A stretch of DNA of 19,455 nucleotides from Endomicrobium sp. (GTDB lineage: Bacteria; Elusimicrobiota; Endomicrobiia; Endomicrobiales; Endomicrobiaceae): contig JAISDY010000060.1 in NCBI GenBank assembly GCA_031264425.1, forward strand, positions 1 through 19,455, in the 5' to 3' direction. The notes below the pieces were generated by a model. That model ran no database searches, had not been told where the DNA came from, and saw nothing but the letters and a program-made list of their open reading frames with translations. The position numbers and the translations under genes were made by a program. Positions 1 through 7,441 of the stretch are shown piece by piece; within the stretch, counting starts at the first letter, position 1; each line of letters starts with the position of its first letter.

Positions 1-1
1 T

Positions 2-649
2 ATCCAAACTGTTTTTCTCAAAGACCCTGCGGCGAGATCAAAGTTGGAAGTTATATTTTCTTATCCCGGACTACATGCTGTTATTCTGCACAGATTTGCC
101 AACAAACTTTGGAAAAATAAATTTTATTTTATGGCAAGGTTCGTTTCTCATATAAGCAGGTTTGTAACCGGGATAGAAGTCCATCCTGGCGCGGTAATAG
201 GAAGAAGAGTTTTTATTGATCACGGAATGGGTGTTGTAATAGGCGAGACTGCAGAAATAGGCAATGACGTTCTAATATACAAAGGCGTTCTTCTAGGCGG
301 GACGACTTTGGAAAGGAAAAAAAGACATCCTACTATCGGCGATAATGTGGTATTAGGCTCAAATGCCATACTTTTAGGAGCCATAAATATAGGTAAAAAC
401 GCCATAATAGCCGCAGCTTCTGTAGTTACACACGATGTGCCTGAAAATGCCACCGCTATTGGAGTTCCCGCCAGAATAAGCCTCGGACATAGTCCCGACG
501 AAGTAAATAAACTTGAGCATGCAAAACTGCCGGACCCAATATCTGAAGCTATGAAATTTGTTTTGGAAGAACAAAAAATGCTAGAACAAAAAATAGCGGA
601 TAGAATTAGAATTCTTGAAGAAAAAATAAAATCCGGTTCAAATAAATAA
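2..649 (+). CDS. cysE: Serine O-acetyltransferase, 5' end outside window
   Basis: Transfers an acetyl group from acetyl-CoA to L-serine, giving O-acetylserine for cytosolic cysteine synthesis. The frame is open from position 2. The residues before the first in-window start-like codon (TTG at 44) read [13 protein letters not shown], the conserved CysE N-terminal segment, so the gene begins before the window and the TTG is internal. The rest is the left-handed beta-helix acetyltransferase: the block [20 protein letters not shown], with the catalytic His of the DHG motif, then [11 protein letters not shown] and the hexapeptide repeats, ending at the conserved VPAR. The C-terminal tail of about 50 residues is charged and probably helical. 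It is the short CysE type found in many bacteria. It lies 42 bases upstream of clpB on the same strand. No frameshift is seen. Family identity is very secure. Confidence 0.95.
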   Translation: MQTVFLKDPAARSKLEVIFSYPGLHAVILHRFANKLWKNKFYFMARFVSHISRFVTGIEVHPGAVIGRRVFIDHGMGVVIGETAEIGNDVLIYKGVLLGGTTLERKKRHPTIGDNVVLGSNAILLGAINIGKNAIIAAASVVTHDVPENATAIGVPARISLGHSPDEVNKLEHAKLPDPISEAMKFVLEEQKMLEQKIADRIRILEEKIKSGSNK

Positions 650-680
650 TATATCAACACTTATCAAGGTTTTATCAGAC

Positions 681-685
681 GGAGG
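681..685 (+). promoter_or_regulatory. Ribosome binding site of clpB
   Basis: GGAGG lies 6 bases before the ATG at 692 and fixes the clpB start. I saw no CIRCE-type inverted repeat and no convincing promoter in the short gap after cysE. Confidence 0.8.
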
Positions 686-691
686 AAACCT

Positions 692-3298
692 ATGAATCTT
701 TCTAAGTTTACCATTAAATCCCAAGAGGCGTTGGCAGATGCGCAAAATATAGCGTCTGAGTATGGTAATCAAGAAATTGCCGCCGAACATGTTTTGTACG
801 CATTAGTTAAACAGCAAGACGGCATAGTTGGTGCAATTATAAAGAAAAGTGCTGCTACTGGTCAGGAAGATATGCTATTTTCAAACATATCAAAAGATTT
901 GGTTTCCGAGATAGAAGAAAAAGTAAAAGTTTCCGGCGGAAACGTATATCTTTCTCAAGGACTTACAAAGATTTTAAACAATTCCGAAAAAACGGCAAAA
1001 AATTTGAAAGATGATTACGTTTCTACGGAACATATACTTATTGCAATAGCCGATGAATCTTCAGAAACAGCTTCAAAAATACTCAAAAAATATGGGCTCA
1101 CAAAAGAAGTCATTTTAAAAAACCTTGTAAGCATAAGGGGCGATCAGAGGGTGACGGATCAAAACCCTGAAGATAAATACCAAGCTTTAGAGAAATATGG
1201 CAAAGACTTAACTGACTTAGCTAAACGAGGCAAGCTTGATCTGGTAATAGGCAGAGACGAAGAAATTCGTAGATTCGTGCAGGTATTATCCAGAAGAACA
1301 AAGAACAACCCTGTAATAATCGGCGAGCCGGGAGTAGGGAAAACTGCCATAGTTGAAGGTTTGGCTCAACGCATAGTTTCAGGTGATGTTCCTGAGAGTT
1401 TGAAAGACAAAAAAGTTATAGCTTTAGATTTGGGAGCTTTGATTGCAGGCGCCAAATACAGAGGAGAATTTGAGGATAGATTAAAGGCAGTGCTTAAAGA
1501 AATTCAGGTCACGGGAGGCAGAATAATTCTTTTTATAGACGAGCTACACACGATAGTCGGAGCAGGTTCTTCCGAAGGAGCCGTTGATGCGGCAAATATG
1601 CTAAAGCCTATGCTTGCAAGAGGCGAGCTTAAGCTTGTCGGTGCTACGACATTAGACGAATATAGAAAGTATATTGAAAAAGACGCGGCTTTGGAAAGGC
1701 GTTTTCAGCCTGTGTATGCGGGCGAGCCGTCTGTTGAAGATACGATAGCAATTCTTAGAGGAATTAAGGAAAGATACGAAGTTCACCATGGGGTAAAAAT
1801 AAAAGATTTGGCTTTGGTTGCCGCGGCAACTCTTAGCGCAAGATATATAACAGACAGATATTTGCCCGACAAAGCCATAGACTTGGTTGACGAGTCTGCA
1901 AGTAAACTCAGAATAGAGATAGATTCCATGCCTACGGAGCTTGACGCCGTGGAGCGCAGGATAAGACAGCTTGAGATTGAAAAGCAGGCGGTAAAAAAAG
2001 AAAACGACGCTGCTTCAAAAGAGCGTCTTGCCAACATGGAAAAAGAAATAGACAGGCTAAGGCAAGATTTGGTAGGTATGAAAGTTCACTGGGAAAAAGA
2101 AAAATCTTCAATTTCACAAATCAGACGTTTAAAAGAAGGTATTGAAAATATGAAGATTGAAGAGCAGAAAACCGAAAGAAGCGGCGACTTAAACGCTGTT
2201 GCCGAAATTCGTTATGGCAAAATTCCAAATATGCAAAAACAGTTGGAAGAAGAAAATAAAAAGCTTCTTAAGCTTCAAAAAGAAAAGAAGATGTTAAAAG
2301 AAGAAGTGGACGAAGAGGATATCGCTGAAGTTGTAAGCAAATGGACCGGCATTCCCGTTACGCGCATGATGGAAGGAGAAATGCAGAAGCTCCTTAAAAT
2401 GGAAGACAGACTTCATGAGAGGGTTATAGGTCAAGACGAGGCGGTAACCGCAATATCAAACGCTGTGCGCCGTTCTCGTTCTGGGCTTTCCGATCCGAAT
2501 AAACCCATAGGCTCTTTTTTGTTTTTGGGACCTACCGGCGTCGGTAAAACCGAATTGGCAAAATCTTTAGCAGAACTTCTGTTTGATGACGAAAAAAATA
2601 TAGTTAGAATAGACATGTCCGAATACATGGAAAAGCACAGCGTTGCCCGTCTTATAGGCGCTCCTCCGGGGTATGTCGGTTTTGAAGAGGGCGGTCAGCT
2701 TACCGAAGCTGTAAGAAGAAGACCGTACTGCGTGGTTTTGTTTGACGAGGTTGAAAAGGCAAATCCTGAAGTGTTTAATGTTATGCTACAATTGTTTGAC
2801 GACGGCAGACTTACTGACGGTCAAGGAAGAACGGTCGATTTCAAAAATACTGTTATAATAATGACGTCAAATATCGGTTCTCAATATATTCAGGAGTATG
2901 ACAATTACGACGATATGAAAAATAAAGTAATGCAGGAGCTGCATAAATATTTTAGACCGGAATTTCTAAACAGAATAGACGAGACTATAATATTTCAGAG
3001 CTTGGGCGAAAAAGAATTAAACCGAATTATTGACATACAGCTTAAATCTTTTGAAAAACGTTTAGACGACAGAAAAATACATGTTGAGCTTACGGATAAA
3101 GCAAAAGATTTTATTTCATCAAAAGGGTATGATCCCGCTTTTGGAGCCAGACCTTTAAAAAGAGCAAAGCTATATTTGCTAAATCCTCTTTCTTCAAAAC
3201 TAATCGCCGGCGAGTTTAAAGAAGGGGATAAAATTATCGTTGATTTTACAAGAAGCAACAAAGAAAAACTGGAATTTAAAAAGAAACATTTGAATTAA
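692..3298 (+). CDS. clpB: ClpB ATP-dependent disaggregase chaperone
   Basis: Cytosolic hexameric AAA+ chaperone that, with DnaK, pulls proteins out of aggregates after heat stress. The 868-residue length is normal for the family. The N-terminal Clp repeat domain covers about residues 1-145. The first ATPase domain has Walker A GEPGVGKT at 211-218 and Walker B Asp283-Glu284. A long charged coiled coil at about 400-540 is the ClpB-specific middle domain, which separates it from ClpA and ClpC. The second ATPase domain has Walker A GPTGVGKT at 613-620 and Walker B Asp685-Glu686. The end carries GARPLKR of the D2 small domain. The ATG has a strong ribosome binding site. It faces the GT-C gene across a gap of about 100 bases in which I see no clear terminator for either strand. 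Confidence 0.98.
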   Translation: MNLSKFTIKSQEALADAQNIASEYGNQEIAAEHVLYALVKQQDGIVGAIIKKSAATGQEDMLFSNISKDLVSEIEEKVKVSGGNVYLSQGLTKILNNSEKTAKNLKDDYVSTEHILIAIADESSETASKILKKYGLTKEVILKNLVSIRGDQRVTDQNPEDKYQALEKYGKDLTDLAKRGKLDLVIGRDEEIRRFVQVLSRRTKNNPVIIGEPGVGKTAIVEGLAQRIVSGDVPESLKDKKVIALDLGALIAGAKYRGEFEDRLKAVLKEIQVTGGRIILFIDELHTIVGAGSSEGAVDAANMLKPMLARGELKLVGATTLDEYRKYIEKDAALERRFQPVYAGEPSVEDTIAILRGIKERYEVHHGVKIKDLALVAAATLSARYITDRYLPDKAIDLVDESASKLRIEIDSMPTELDAVERRIRQLEIEKQAVKKENDAASKERLANMEKEIDRLRQDLVGMKVHWEKEKSSISQIRRLKEGIENMKIEEQKTERSGDLNAVAEIRYGKIPNMQKQLEEENKKLLKLQKEKKMLKEEVDEEDIAEVVSKWTGIPVTRMMEGEMQKLLKMEDRLHERVIGQDEAVTAISNAVRRSRSGLSDPNKPIGSFLFLGPTGVGKTELAKSLAELLFDDEKNIVRIDMSEYMEKHSVARLIGAPPGYVGFEEGGQLTEAVRRRPYCVVLFDEVEKANPEVFNVMLQLFDDGRLTDGQGRTVDFKNTVIIMTSNIGSQYIQEYDNYDDMKNKVMQELHKYFRPEFLNRIDETIIFQSLGEKELNRIIDIQLKSFEKRLDDRKIHVELTDKAKDFISSKGYDPAFGARPLKRAKLYLLNPLSSKLIAGEFKEGDKIIVDFTRSNKEKLEFKKKHLN

Positions 3299-3401
3299 AA
3301 TATAATTCGGGTTTCTCCAATAACCTCAATGTCTTATAATTGCCATGAGTTTGGCTAAAATACAAGGCGAAAAACGCAGATAATTGACAAGTTAGTCCTA
3401 T

Positions 3402-5066
3402 TTATACGGTTTTTGGTCGCGAGAGATCAGCTTCTCTTTGCGTGTTTATAAAATTATTGAAGTTGTTTATGTAAGCGTTCGCAGCGGCGTTATCTAAATT
3501 TGTGATTTTCATAAACTCGTTAAAGTAATAATTTGCTTTTTCCTGATTGTTTGAAAAATGCATTGCCAAAATGAGATTTGCATATACTTGAGGTATAAGC
3601 ATTTGTCTAGCTTGAACCATTATTTCAAATATTTTTGCGGCATTTGCATAATCCTTATTCAACATAAAAGTGCTTCCTAACACATAGTTTACTTCGTCAT
3701 AAGAAAATTTTAAAGAGTTCGCCAAAGGCATCAGCTCGTTTACCGCCTCTTGAAATCTTCCGTTATTCATCAATGAATATCCGTGAAACTTTACTGCCGT
3801 TATATTAGCGTACGAACTTTCGTTTATAACATGCCCCCAAAAGCTTACGCCATTTTTAAATTTATGGGAAGCCTTTGTTGTTATTGGCAAACATATGAAA
3901 ATGACTACGGCAATTAACGATATTATTCCTTTTCGTATTTTTTTGTTTTCTATGTAAGGCGTTAAAAATGAAAAGAGCGTTGCGGTTATTGCAAATAAAG
4001 GGATATACATTCTGTTACCTTGAAACCACAGTCTTCCTCCGGCTAAATTAGTCGGCAATAATAAGATAAACGGCAGTAGGAAATAAAAAGACATTTTTAA
4101 TTTTTCATGCGTTGATTTTTTATAAAATGCAAAGAAAGCAGTTAAAATTATTGAAAAAAATCCGGTTAAATATAGATTTAAACTTGCTTTTCCCCATAAT
4201 GCGGCAAATGGCGTTCTTAAGCAAAATATGGCAGAGTAATAATCAAAAATCATATTTATGTTGTCTGAACTAAAAATATTAGATAAAGTAAGCGATCCTG
4301 AAATTCCAGCATGTCCGGGAAAGACGTCTCTTCTCAGCTTTAAGAAAAATAGAGCCGATGCAATCCATAGAATAACCAAAAGTATTATATATCTGTCTGA
4401 TTTTAGGGTTTTTAAAGAGCGGATATTTATATCCTTATGAGTAATGTAATAAAAAATAAATATCGGTATTAAAATTAATCCCGATTCTTTTGAACAAAAA
4501 GCAAAAAAGGTAAATACTATGTGTCCTGCAAGTATATAAAGCTTCTTTTTGTCTATATATTCTATAAAACATGCTAAAGCAAGTATAAAATTTATAAGCA
4601 TAATAGAATCGTTTCTTCCCGGTATCCATGCAACTGTGTGTATGCCTATAGGGTGGACGGCAAAAAGAAGAGCAGCCAAAAAAGAAGTTGTCGTTTTAAA
4701 TAAATATCTTCTGAAAAACAGAAAAACAAGAATACATGAAATACAATGTAATAAAATACTGCCAAGATGAGAAAAACTCTCCGACTCTCCTGCTATCTTG
4801 TGTTCTATTACGAAAGATACACCCACCATAGGTCTATAATAAGGCGTTGGCGAACGACCGAACAAAAGGTCGTTCTTAAAAGCATCAATTATGGCTGTTT
4901 TTGAGTCGTAATCTTTAGCGGGCGTGTGTATGTGGTTATTGTCGTCAAGGTATGACATCCCAAAAGTAAGAGTGTTTGCATAAACTAATAATGCAGCTGC
5001 AAAAATAGCAAGCGACAACAAAATTATTTTAGATTTACTGCTTATTTTTTCAATACTAAACAGCAT
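3402..5066 (-). CDS. Membrane GT-C glycosyltransferase with C-terminal TPR repeats (TMTC/PMT-like)
   Basis: A 554-residue polytopic membrane protein. About ten hydrophobic segments fill residues 13-400. A soluble tail from about 405 carries TPR-like helical pairs with the NGRFQEAVNEL and NKDYANAAKIF patterns. In the first outward loop is an acidic pair, Asp41-Asp42 (YLDDNNH), placed where GT-C enzymes hold the catalytic Asp. YYRP at 76-79 and HPIGIHTVAWIPGRND at 138-153 resemble the TMTC/PMT group. GT-C enzymes use polyprenyl-phosphate sugars outside the membrane; here the sugar and acceptor are unknown. The start ATG has an AGGAG site within the end of the upstream HAD gene and overlaps it by 11 bases, so translation is probably coupled. 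The fold is fairly sure. Use of a lipid-linked pentose is inferred from the two upstream genes. Confidence 0.75.
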   Translation of the reverse strand: MLFSIEKISSKSKIILLSLAIFAAALLVYANTLTFGMSYLDDNNHIHTPAKDYDSKTAIIDAFKNDLLFGRSPTPYYRPMVGVSFVIEHKIAGESESFSHLGSILLHCISCILVFLFFRRYLFKTTTSFLAALLFAVHPIGIHTVAWIPGRNDSIMLINFILALACFIEYIDKKKLYILAGHIVFTFFAFCSKESGLILIPIFIFYYITHKDINIRSLKTLKSDRYIILLVILWIASALFFLKLRRDVFPGHAGISGSLTLSNIFSSDNINMIFDYYSAIFCLRTPFAALWGKASLNLYLTGFFSIILTAFFAFYKKSTHEKLKMSFYFLLPFILLLPTNLAGGRLWFQGNRMYIPLFAITATLFSFLTPYIENKKIRKGIISLIAVVIFICLPITTKASHKFKNGVSFWGHVINESSYANITAVKFHGYSLMNNGRFQEAVNELMPLANSLKFSYDEVNYVLGSTFMLNKDYANAAKIFEIMVQARQMLIPQVYANLILAMHFSNNQEKANYYFNEFMKITNLDNAAANAYINNFNNFINTQREADLSRPKTV

Positions 5067-5727
5067 TTGTCTCTCCTGTTAAACGTCTGTATAGTCGTTT
5101 TCTTTTCATTCGGCTCTGTGGCAGAATTATAAAATCAGCTCTGCAGGACTTCGCAAGTTTTGCATCTTTTTCATATCTATCTCCGACAATAAGTATATCC
5201 TTAAAATTTAGGTTTAGATTTTTACTTATATATTTAAGAGCCTTCGGATCGGGTTTTAGACTCATAATATTTTTGTCTTCGGAACTGTAAATATAATCTG
5301 CTTTTATATTTAAAACTTTTGCTTTTTCGTCTGCAGGATAATCGGAATATACAATTACTATAATTTTCTTTTTATGCAGAGTGTCTATTATTTTTGCCAA
5401 TTTTTTGTCTTTAGTATAAATTAAATACTTTAACGGTTTTTTTATCAGCCATAAGTTTACGATGTTTTTTGTTTCTTCTTGAGAAATTTTAAATTTACCG
5501 GCGACCAATTCGTACTGAGCGGTTTTGAAGTTTTTATTTTTTAATAAATTTTCATTTTCTCTAATCTTTCTAAAATACCTGACAATAAAAATCTCTTTTA
5601 TCCCAAATGGGTGCAAAATACAATATAAAATCATGTTTATAATCATTAAAATTCTTAAAGGAAACTGGTAATACAAAGTTCCGTCCATATCAAAAGTTAC
5701 GCACTTGTATTCGTATATATTTTTCAT
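5056..5727 (-). CDS. HAD-family phosphatase with hydrophobic cap, candidate lipid-linked pentose phosphatase
   Basis: HAD-superfamily hydrolase of 223 residues. Motif I is DMDGT at 13-17 (nucleophile Asp13, acid/base Asp15), motif II is Ser128 in YSDYP, motif III is Lys158 in KPDP, and motif IV is GDRYEKD at 182-188. All catalytic residues are present. The region after motif I is unusual: about residues 22-40 are almost wholly hydrophobic, long enough to dip into or cross a membrane, followed by a basic stretch. That would suit a lipid-bound phosphate substrate. It starts 5 bases after the UbiA-like gene and overlaps the GT-C gene by 11 bases. From context I infer that it removes the 5-phosphate from polyprenyl-phosphoryl-5-phosphoribose, the step assigned in mycobacteria to the unrelated PAP2-type Rv3807c. 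A generic phosphoglycolate-type phosphatase cannot be excluded. Confidence 0.8.
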   Translation of the reverse strand: MKNIYEYKCVTFDMDGTLYYQFPLRILMIINMILYCILHPFGIKEIFIVRYFRKIRENENLLKNKNFKTAQYELVAGKFKISQEETKNIVNLWLIKKPLKYLIYTKDKKLAKIIDTLHKKKIIVIVYSDYPADEKAKVLNIKADYIYSSEDKNIMSLKPDPKALKYISKNLNLNFKDILIVGDRYEKDAKLAKSCRADFIILPQSRMKRKRLYRRLTGETNAV

Positions 5728-5732
5728 AAAAA

Positions 5733-6683
5733 CTAAGCCTTGATTAAAGTTGTTTCAAGAAGATTATGCAAAGACGGTACGTTAACCGATGTTAAAACGT
5801 AAATAAGCATTATAAAAAGTACTAGATAGACAATTAAAAATTTTTCTTTCCAAACTTTTTCAGGCTTTTGAACTGCCGAATCGTTCTTGAAAGATATATT
5901 TAAATATAAGCAAAATAATCCGCATAAAAACGGTATGGCTATGATCAGCTCAATGCGGTATTTTATTAAGAAAATACCGCAGAAAAATACGGATAAAAGC
6001 GAATAAAAAACAGCGGATATAATTAAAGATTTTTCATCATAGTATTTAAAAGATTTGCGGTATAGAGACGCTTTTGTTTTGTCGCCTATAGCCCTATACT
6101 CGGAAAATCTTTTTGTTGCCATTAGAAATGCGCCTCCCATCCAATAACCAAGAACAATACTTACAGGAGGGAGGAAAACGGACGTTGCGGCAAACCAGCC
6201 TATCAAGAATCTAATGGCATTGTTTATTGATTCCGACAGAACGTCTATATATGGAAGTTCTTTTGAGCGTATTGGTCTTACGTTATACAAAATGCCCATA
6301 AGCAGAAGCCATAATTCCAAAATAAGAACTATATGCGACACATATATGGATGCCAATATCCCGGTCAATGAAAATATTACGTATTCAAGTATTATGTATT
6401 TTGTTTTTAGATTTTTTGAGACTATAGGTCTGTTTTTCTTTTCAGGATGGAACTTGTCAGAATCGGCGTCCAGCCATTCATTAATAACATAATTTGCCGA
6501 TGCTATAAGACAAGTGGAAATAAAGGCTAAAAAGATGCGCGTAATTTCTGAAGACGTTTTTGTCCTTGTGATTAAAGCCCATGCAAAAAATACTCCCGGG
6601 AAAATAAACAGCTGTTTTATCCAATGGTCAAATCTTGCAATACATAGATAAGAGCGGAGGTTTTTTGGAAAGGAATATGCCAA
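5733..6683 (-). CDS. UbiA-family prenyltransferase, decaprenyl-phosphate phosphoribosyltransferase-like
   Basis: Integral membrane protein of 316 residues with about eight or nine hydrophobic helices. The first Asp-rich motif reads N68-E-x-x-D72-x-x-x-D76, followed by HP at 79-80 and RP at 85-86. The order N-D-x-x-D-x-x-x-D-x-x-H-P-x-K-x-x-R-P marks the mycobacterial Rv3806c group, which joins PRPP to decaprenyl phosphate, rather than quinone or heme UbiA enzymes. Here the first Asp is Glu. The second half has KRFSEYR and an RKSFKYY segment, also like that group. The start is TTG, supported by AGGAG 6 bases upstream and a good promoter 60 bases upstream. It is the first gene of the operon. 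Subfamily assignment is from motif memory; the exact donor and lipid are inferred. Confidence 0.78.
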   Translation of the reverse strand: MAYSFPKNLRSYLCIARFDHWIKQLFIFPGVFFAWALITRTKTSSEITRIFLAFISTCLIASANYVINEWLDADSDKFHPEKKNRPIVSKNLKTKYIILEYVIFSLTGILASIYVSHIVLILELWLLLMGILYNVRPIRSKELPYIDVLSESINNAIRFLIGWFAATSVFLPPVSIVLGYWMGGAFLMATKRFSEYRAIGDKTKASLYRKSFKYYDEKSLIISAVFYSLLSVFFCGIFLIKYRIELIIAIPFLCGLFCLYLNISFKNDSAVQKPEKVWKEKFLIVYLVLFIMLIYVLTSVNVPSLHNLLETTLIKA

Positions 6684-6742
6684 CGGTTTCTCCTAAAAAG
6701 TTAGAAATTAGAAAAACGCGTAAGATTAAGACAACAAAAGAA

Positions 6743-6771
6743 ATTCTACACAAAAAACATACCTGTGTCAA
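6743..6771 (-). promoter_or_regulatory. Sigma-70 type promoter of the UbiA-HAD-GT-C operon
   Basis: Read on the minus strand, TTGACA (6771-6766) and TAGAAT (6748-6743) are separated by exactly 17 bases. Transcription would begin near 6736, leaving a leader of about 50 bases before the TTG start at 6683. This is one of the two best promoter matches in the window. Confidence 0.72.
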
Positions 6772-6792
6772 AATTATATTTAATTCCACGAC

Positions 6793-6830
6793 AAAAAACT
6801 GAGGTGCATATTTTTTTAAATATACGCCTC
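6793..6830 (-). terminator. Intrinsic terminator of the small secreted protein gene
   Basis: A 13-base-pair hairpin occupies 6801-6830 (gaggtgcatattt against aaatatacgcctc, one mismatch and one G-T pair, loop of four T on the plus strand). On the minus strand it is followed by a run of six T (6798-6793). It lies 30 bases after the stop of the gene ending at 6864 and just upstream of the next minus-strand promoter, so it separates the two transcripts. Confidence 0.75.
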
Positions 6831-6863
6831 GGTAAAAATTTTATACTGCATATAGAAAGCAGA

Positions 6864-7265
6864 CTACAAATCGGTTTCGTGGTAGCCGTTGGACTTAGAG
6901 TCGCAGGTTGAAGGAAAATTTCTGTCTATCAATTCAGTATAGTCTGTGCTGTAGGACTCTTTCAGAGCATTACAAAATCCCGCCTGAATTGTTGAGACAC
7001 CCCACCCACCCAAGACGCTAGCAAGAGCAGGAATAGGCTGTCCAGCTAACAAAAATTTAGCTCCCAGTGCAAAACTAATTTCTTTACCCGGAAATTTTGA
7101 ACAAGCTTCAAAAGGAAGGACTCTCATAAAACTGTTCATATGGCTTTGATAGCACAAATGCGTACTATTATTTGTGGTTATTTTTGCTCCAAATGAAATT
7201 CCTGCCACTAGGCAAAGAACAACTCCAACTGAAAACAATTTGTTGCAAATTCTTTTCTTATCCAT
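6864..7265 (-). CDS. Small secreted cysteine-containing protein of unknown function
   Basis: I do not recognise this family. From the ATG at 7265 it is 133 residues. The N-terminus is a type I signal peptide: basic MDKKRICNK, a hydrophobic core, and likely cleavage after SFGA. The mature part has four cysteines (CYQ, ACSK, FCNA, TCDS), enough for two disulfides. Between the second and third lies a long hydrophobic Gly/Ala/Pro-rich stretch ending GGWGVSTIQAGF that could insert in or sit on a membrane. There is no lipobox cysteine and no type IV pilin cleavage motif. I chose the ATG over the upstream in-frame TTG at 7280 because AAGGGGG lies correctly spaced before the ATG, inside what the longer form would translate. 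It stands alone with its own terminator, divergent from dnaX. It could be a secreted effector, a bacteriocin-like peptide or an envelope protein. Confidence 0.65.
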   Translation of the reverse strand: MDKKRICNKLFSVGVVLCLVAGISFGAKITTNNSTHLCYQSHMNSFMRVLPFEACSKFPGKEISFALGAKFLLAGQPIPALASVLGGWGVSTIQAGFCNALKESYSTDYTELIDRNFPSTCDSKSNGYHETDL

Positions 7266-7441
7266 ATAAACCCCCTTCAATCAAGTATTTTACTTCCTAT
7301 ATAAACTATAAGCCTTATTAAGCAGAAGTATTGTTATTTTTGTAAAAAAGTTGCAAAAAATTGTAATAAAAGTCCTATATTTGCTAAACTTAAAAAGCAG
7401 TAATTTTTTCGTTTTTATTACCGCTGTTAAAGGTGTCATAC
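7266..7441. other. Divergent intergenic region between the secreted protein gene and dnaX
   Basis: Very AT-rich spacer of 176 bases that must hold promoters for both directions. I find only weak boxes, for example TTGCAA at 7351 with TATATT at 7376 on the plus strand at a poor 19-base spacing. No operator-like inverted repeat stands out. Confidence 0.4.

Noticed and set aside
44..649. TTG at 44 as the cysE start
   Set aside because: The frame is open to the window edge and the residues before it ([10 protein letters not shown]) are conserved CysE sequence, so the gene begins upstream.
220..660. Reading frame antisense to cysE, and similar antisense frames under clpB, dnaX, porA, rny and xseA
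   Set aside because: They mirror well-conserved genes, have no ribosome binding sites or recognisable domains, and their composition follows the opposite strand.
650..691. CIRCE or other heat-shock operator before clpB
   Set aside because: No TTAGCACTC/GAGTGCTAA type repeat is present in the gap.
3299..3401. Shared terminator between the convergent clpB and GT-C genes
   Set aside because: Only 3-4 base-pair stems (for example GCCA/TGGC) without T-runs are visible on either strand.
6864..7265. Type IV pilin or lipoprotein reading of the small secreted protein
   Set aside because: There is no Gly/Phe-Thr-Leu-x-Glu pilin motif, and the Cys in the signal peptide (VVLC) does not fit a lipobox.
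7266..7280. TTG at 7280 as start of the secreted protein
   Set aside because: The strong AAGGGGG ribosome binding site lies between this TTG and the ATG at 7265, so the ATG is the likely start.
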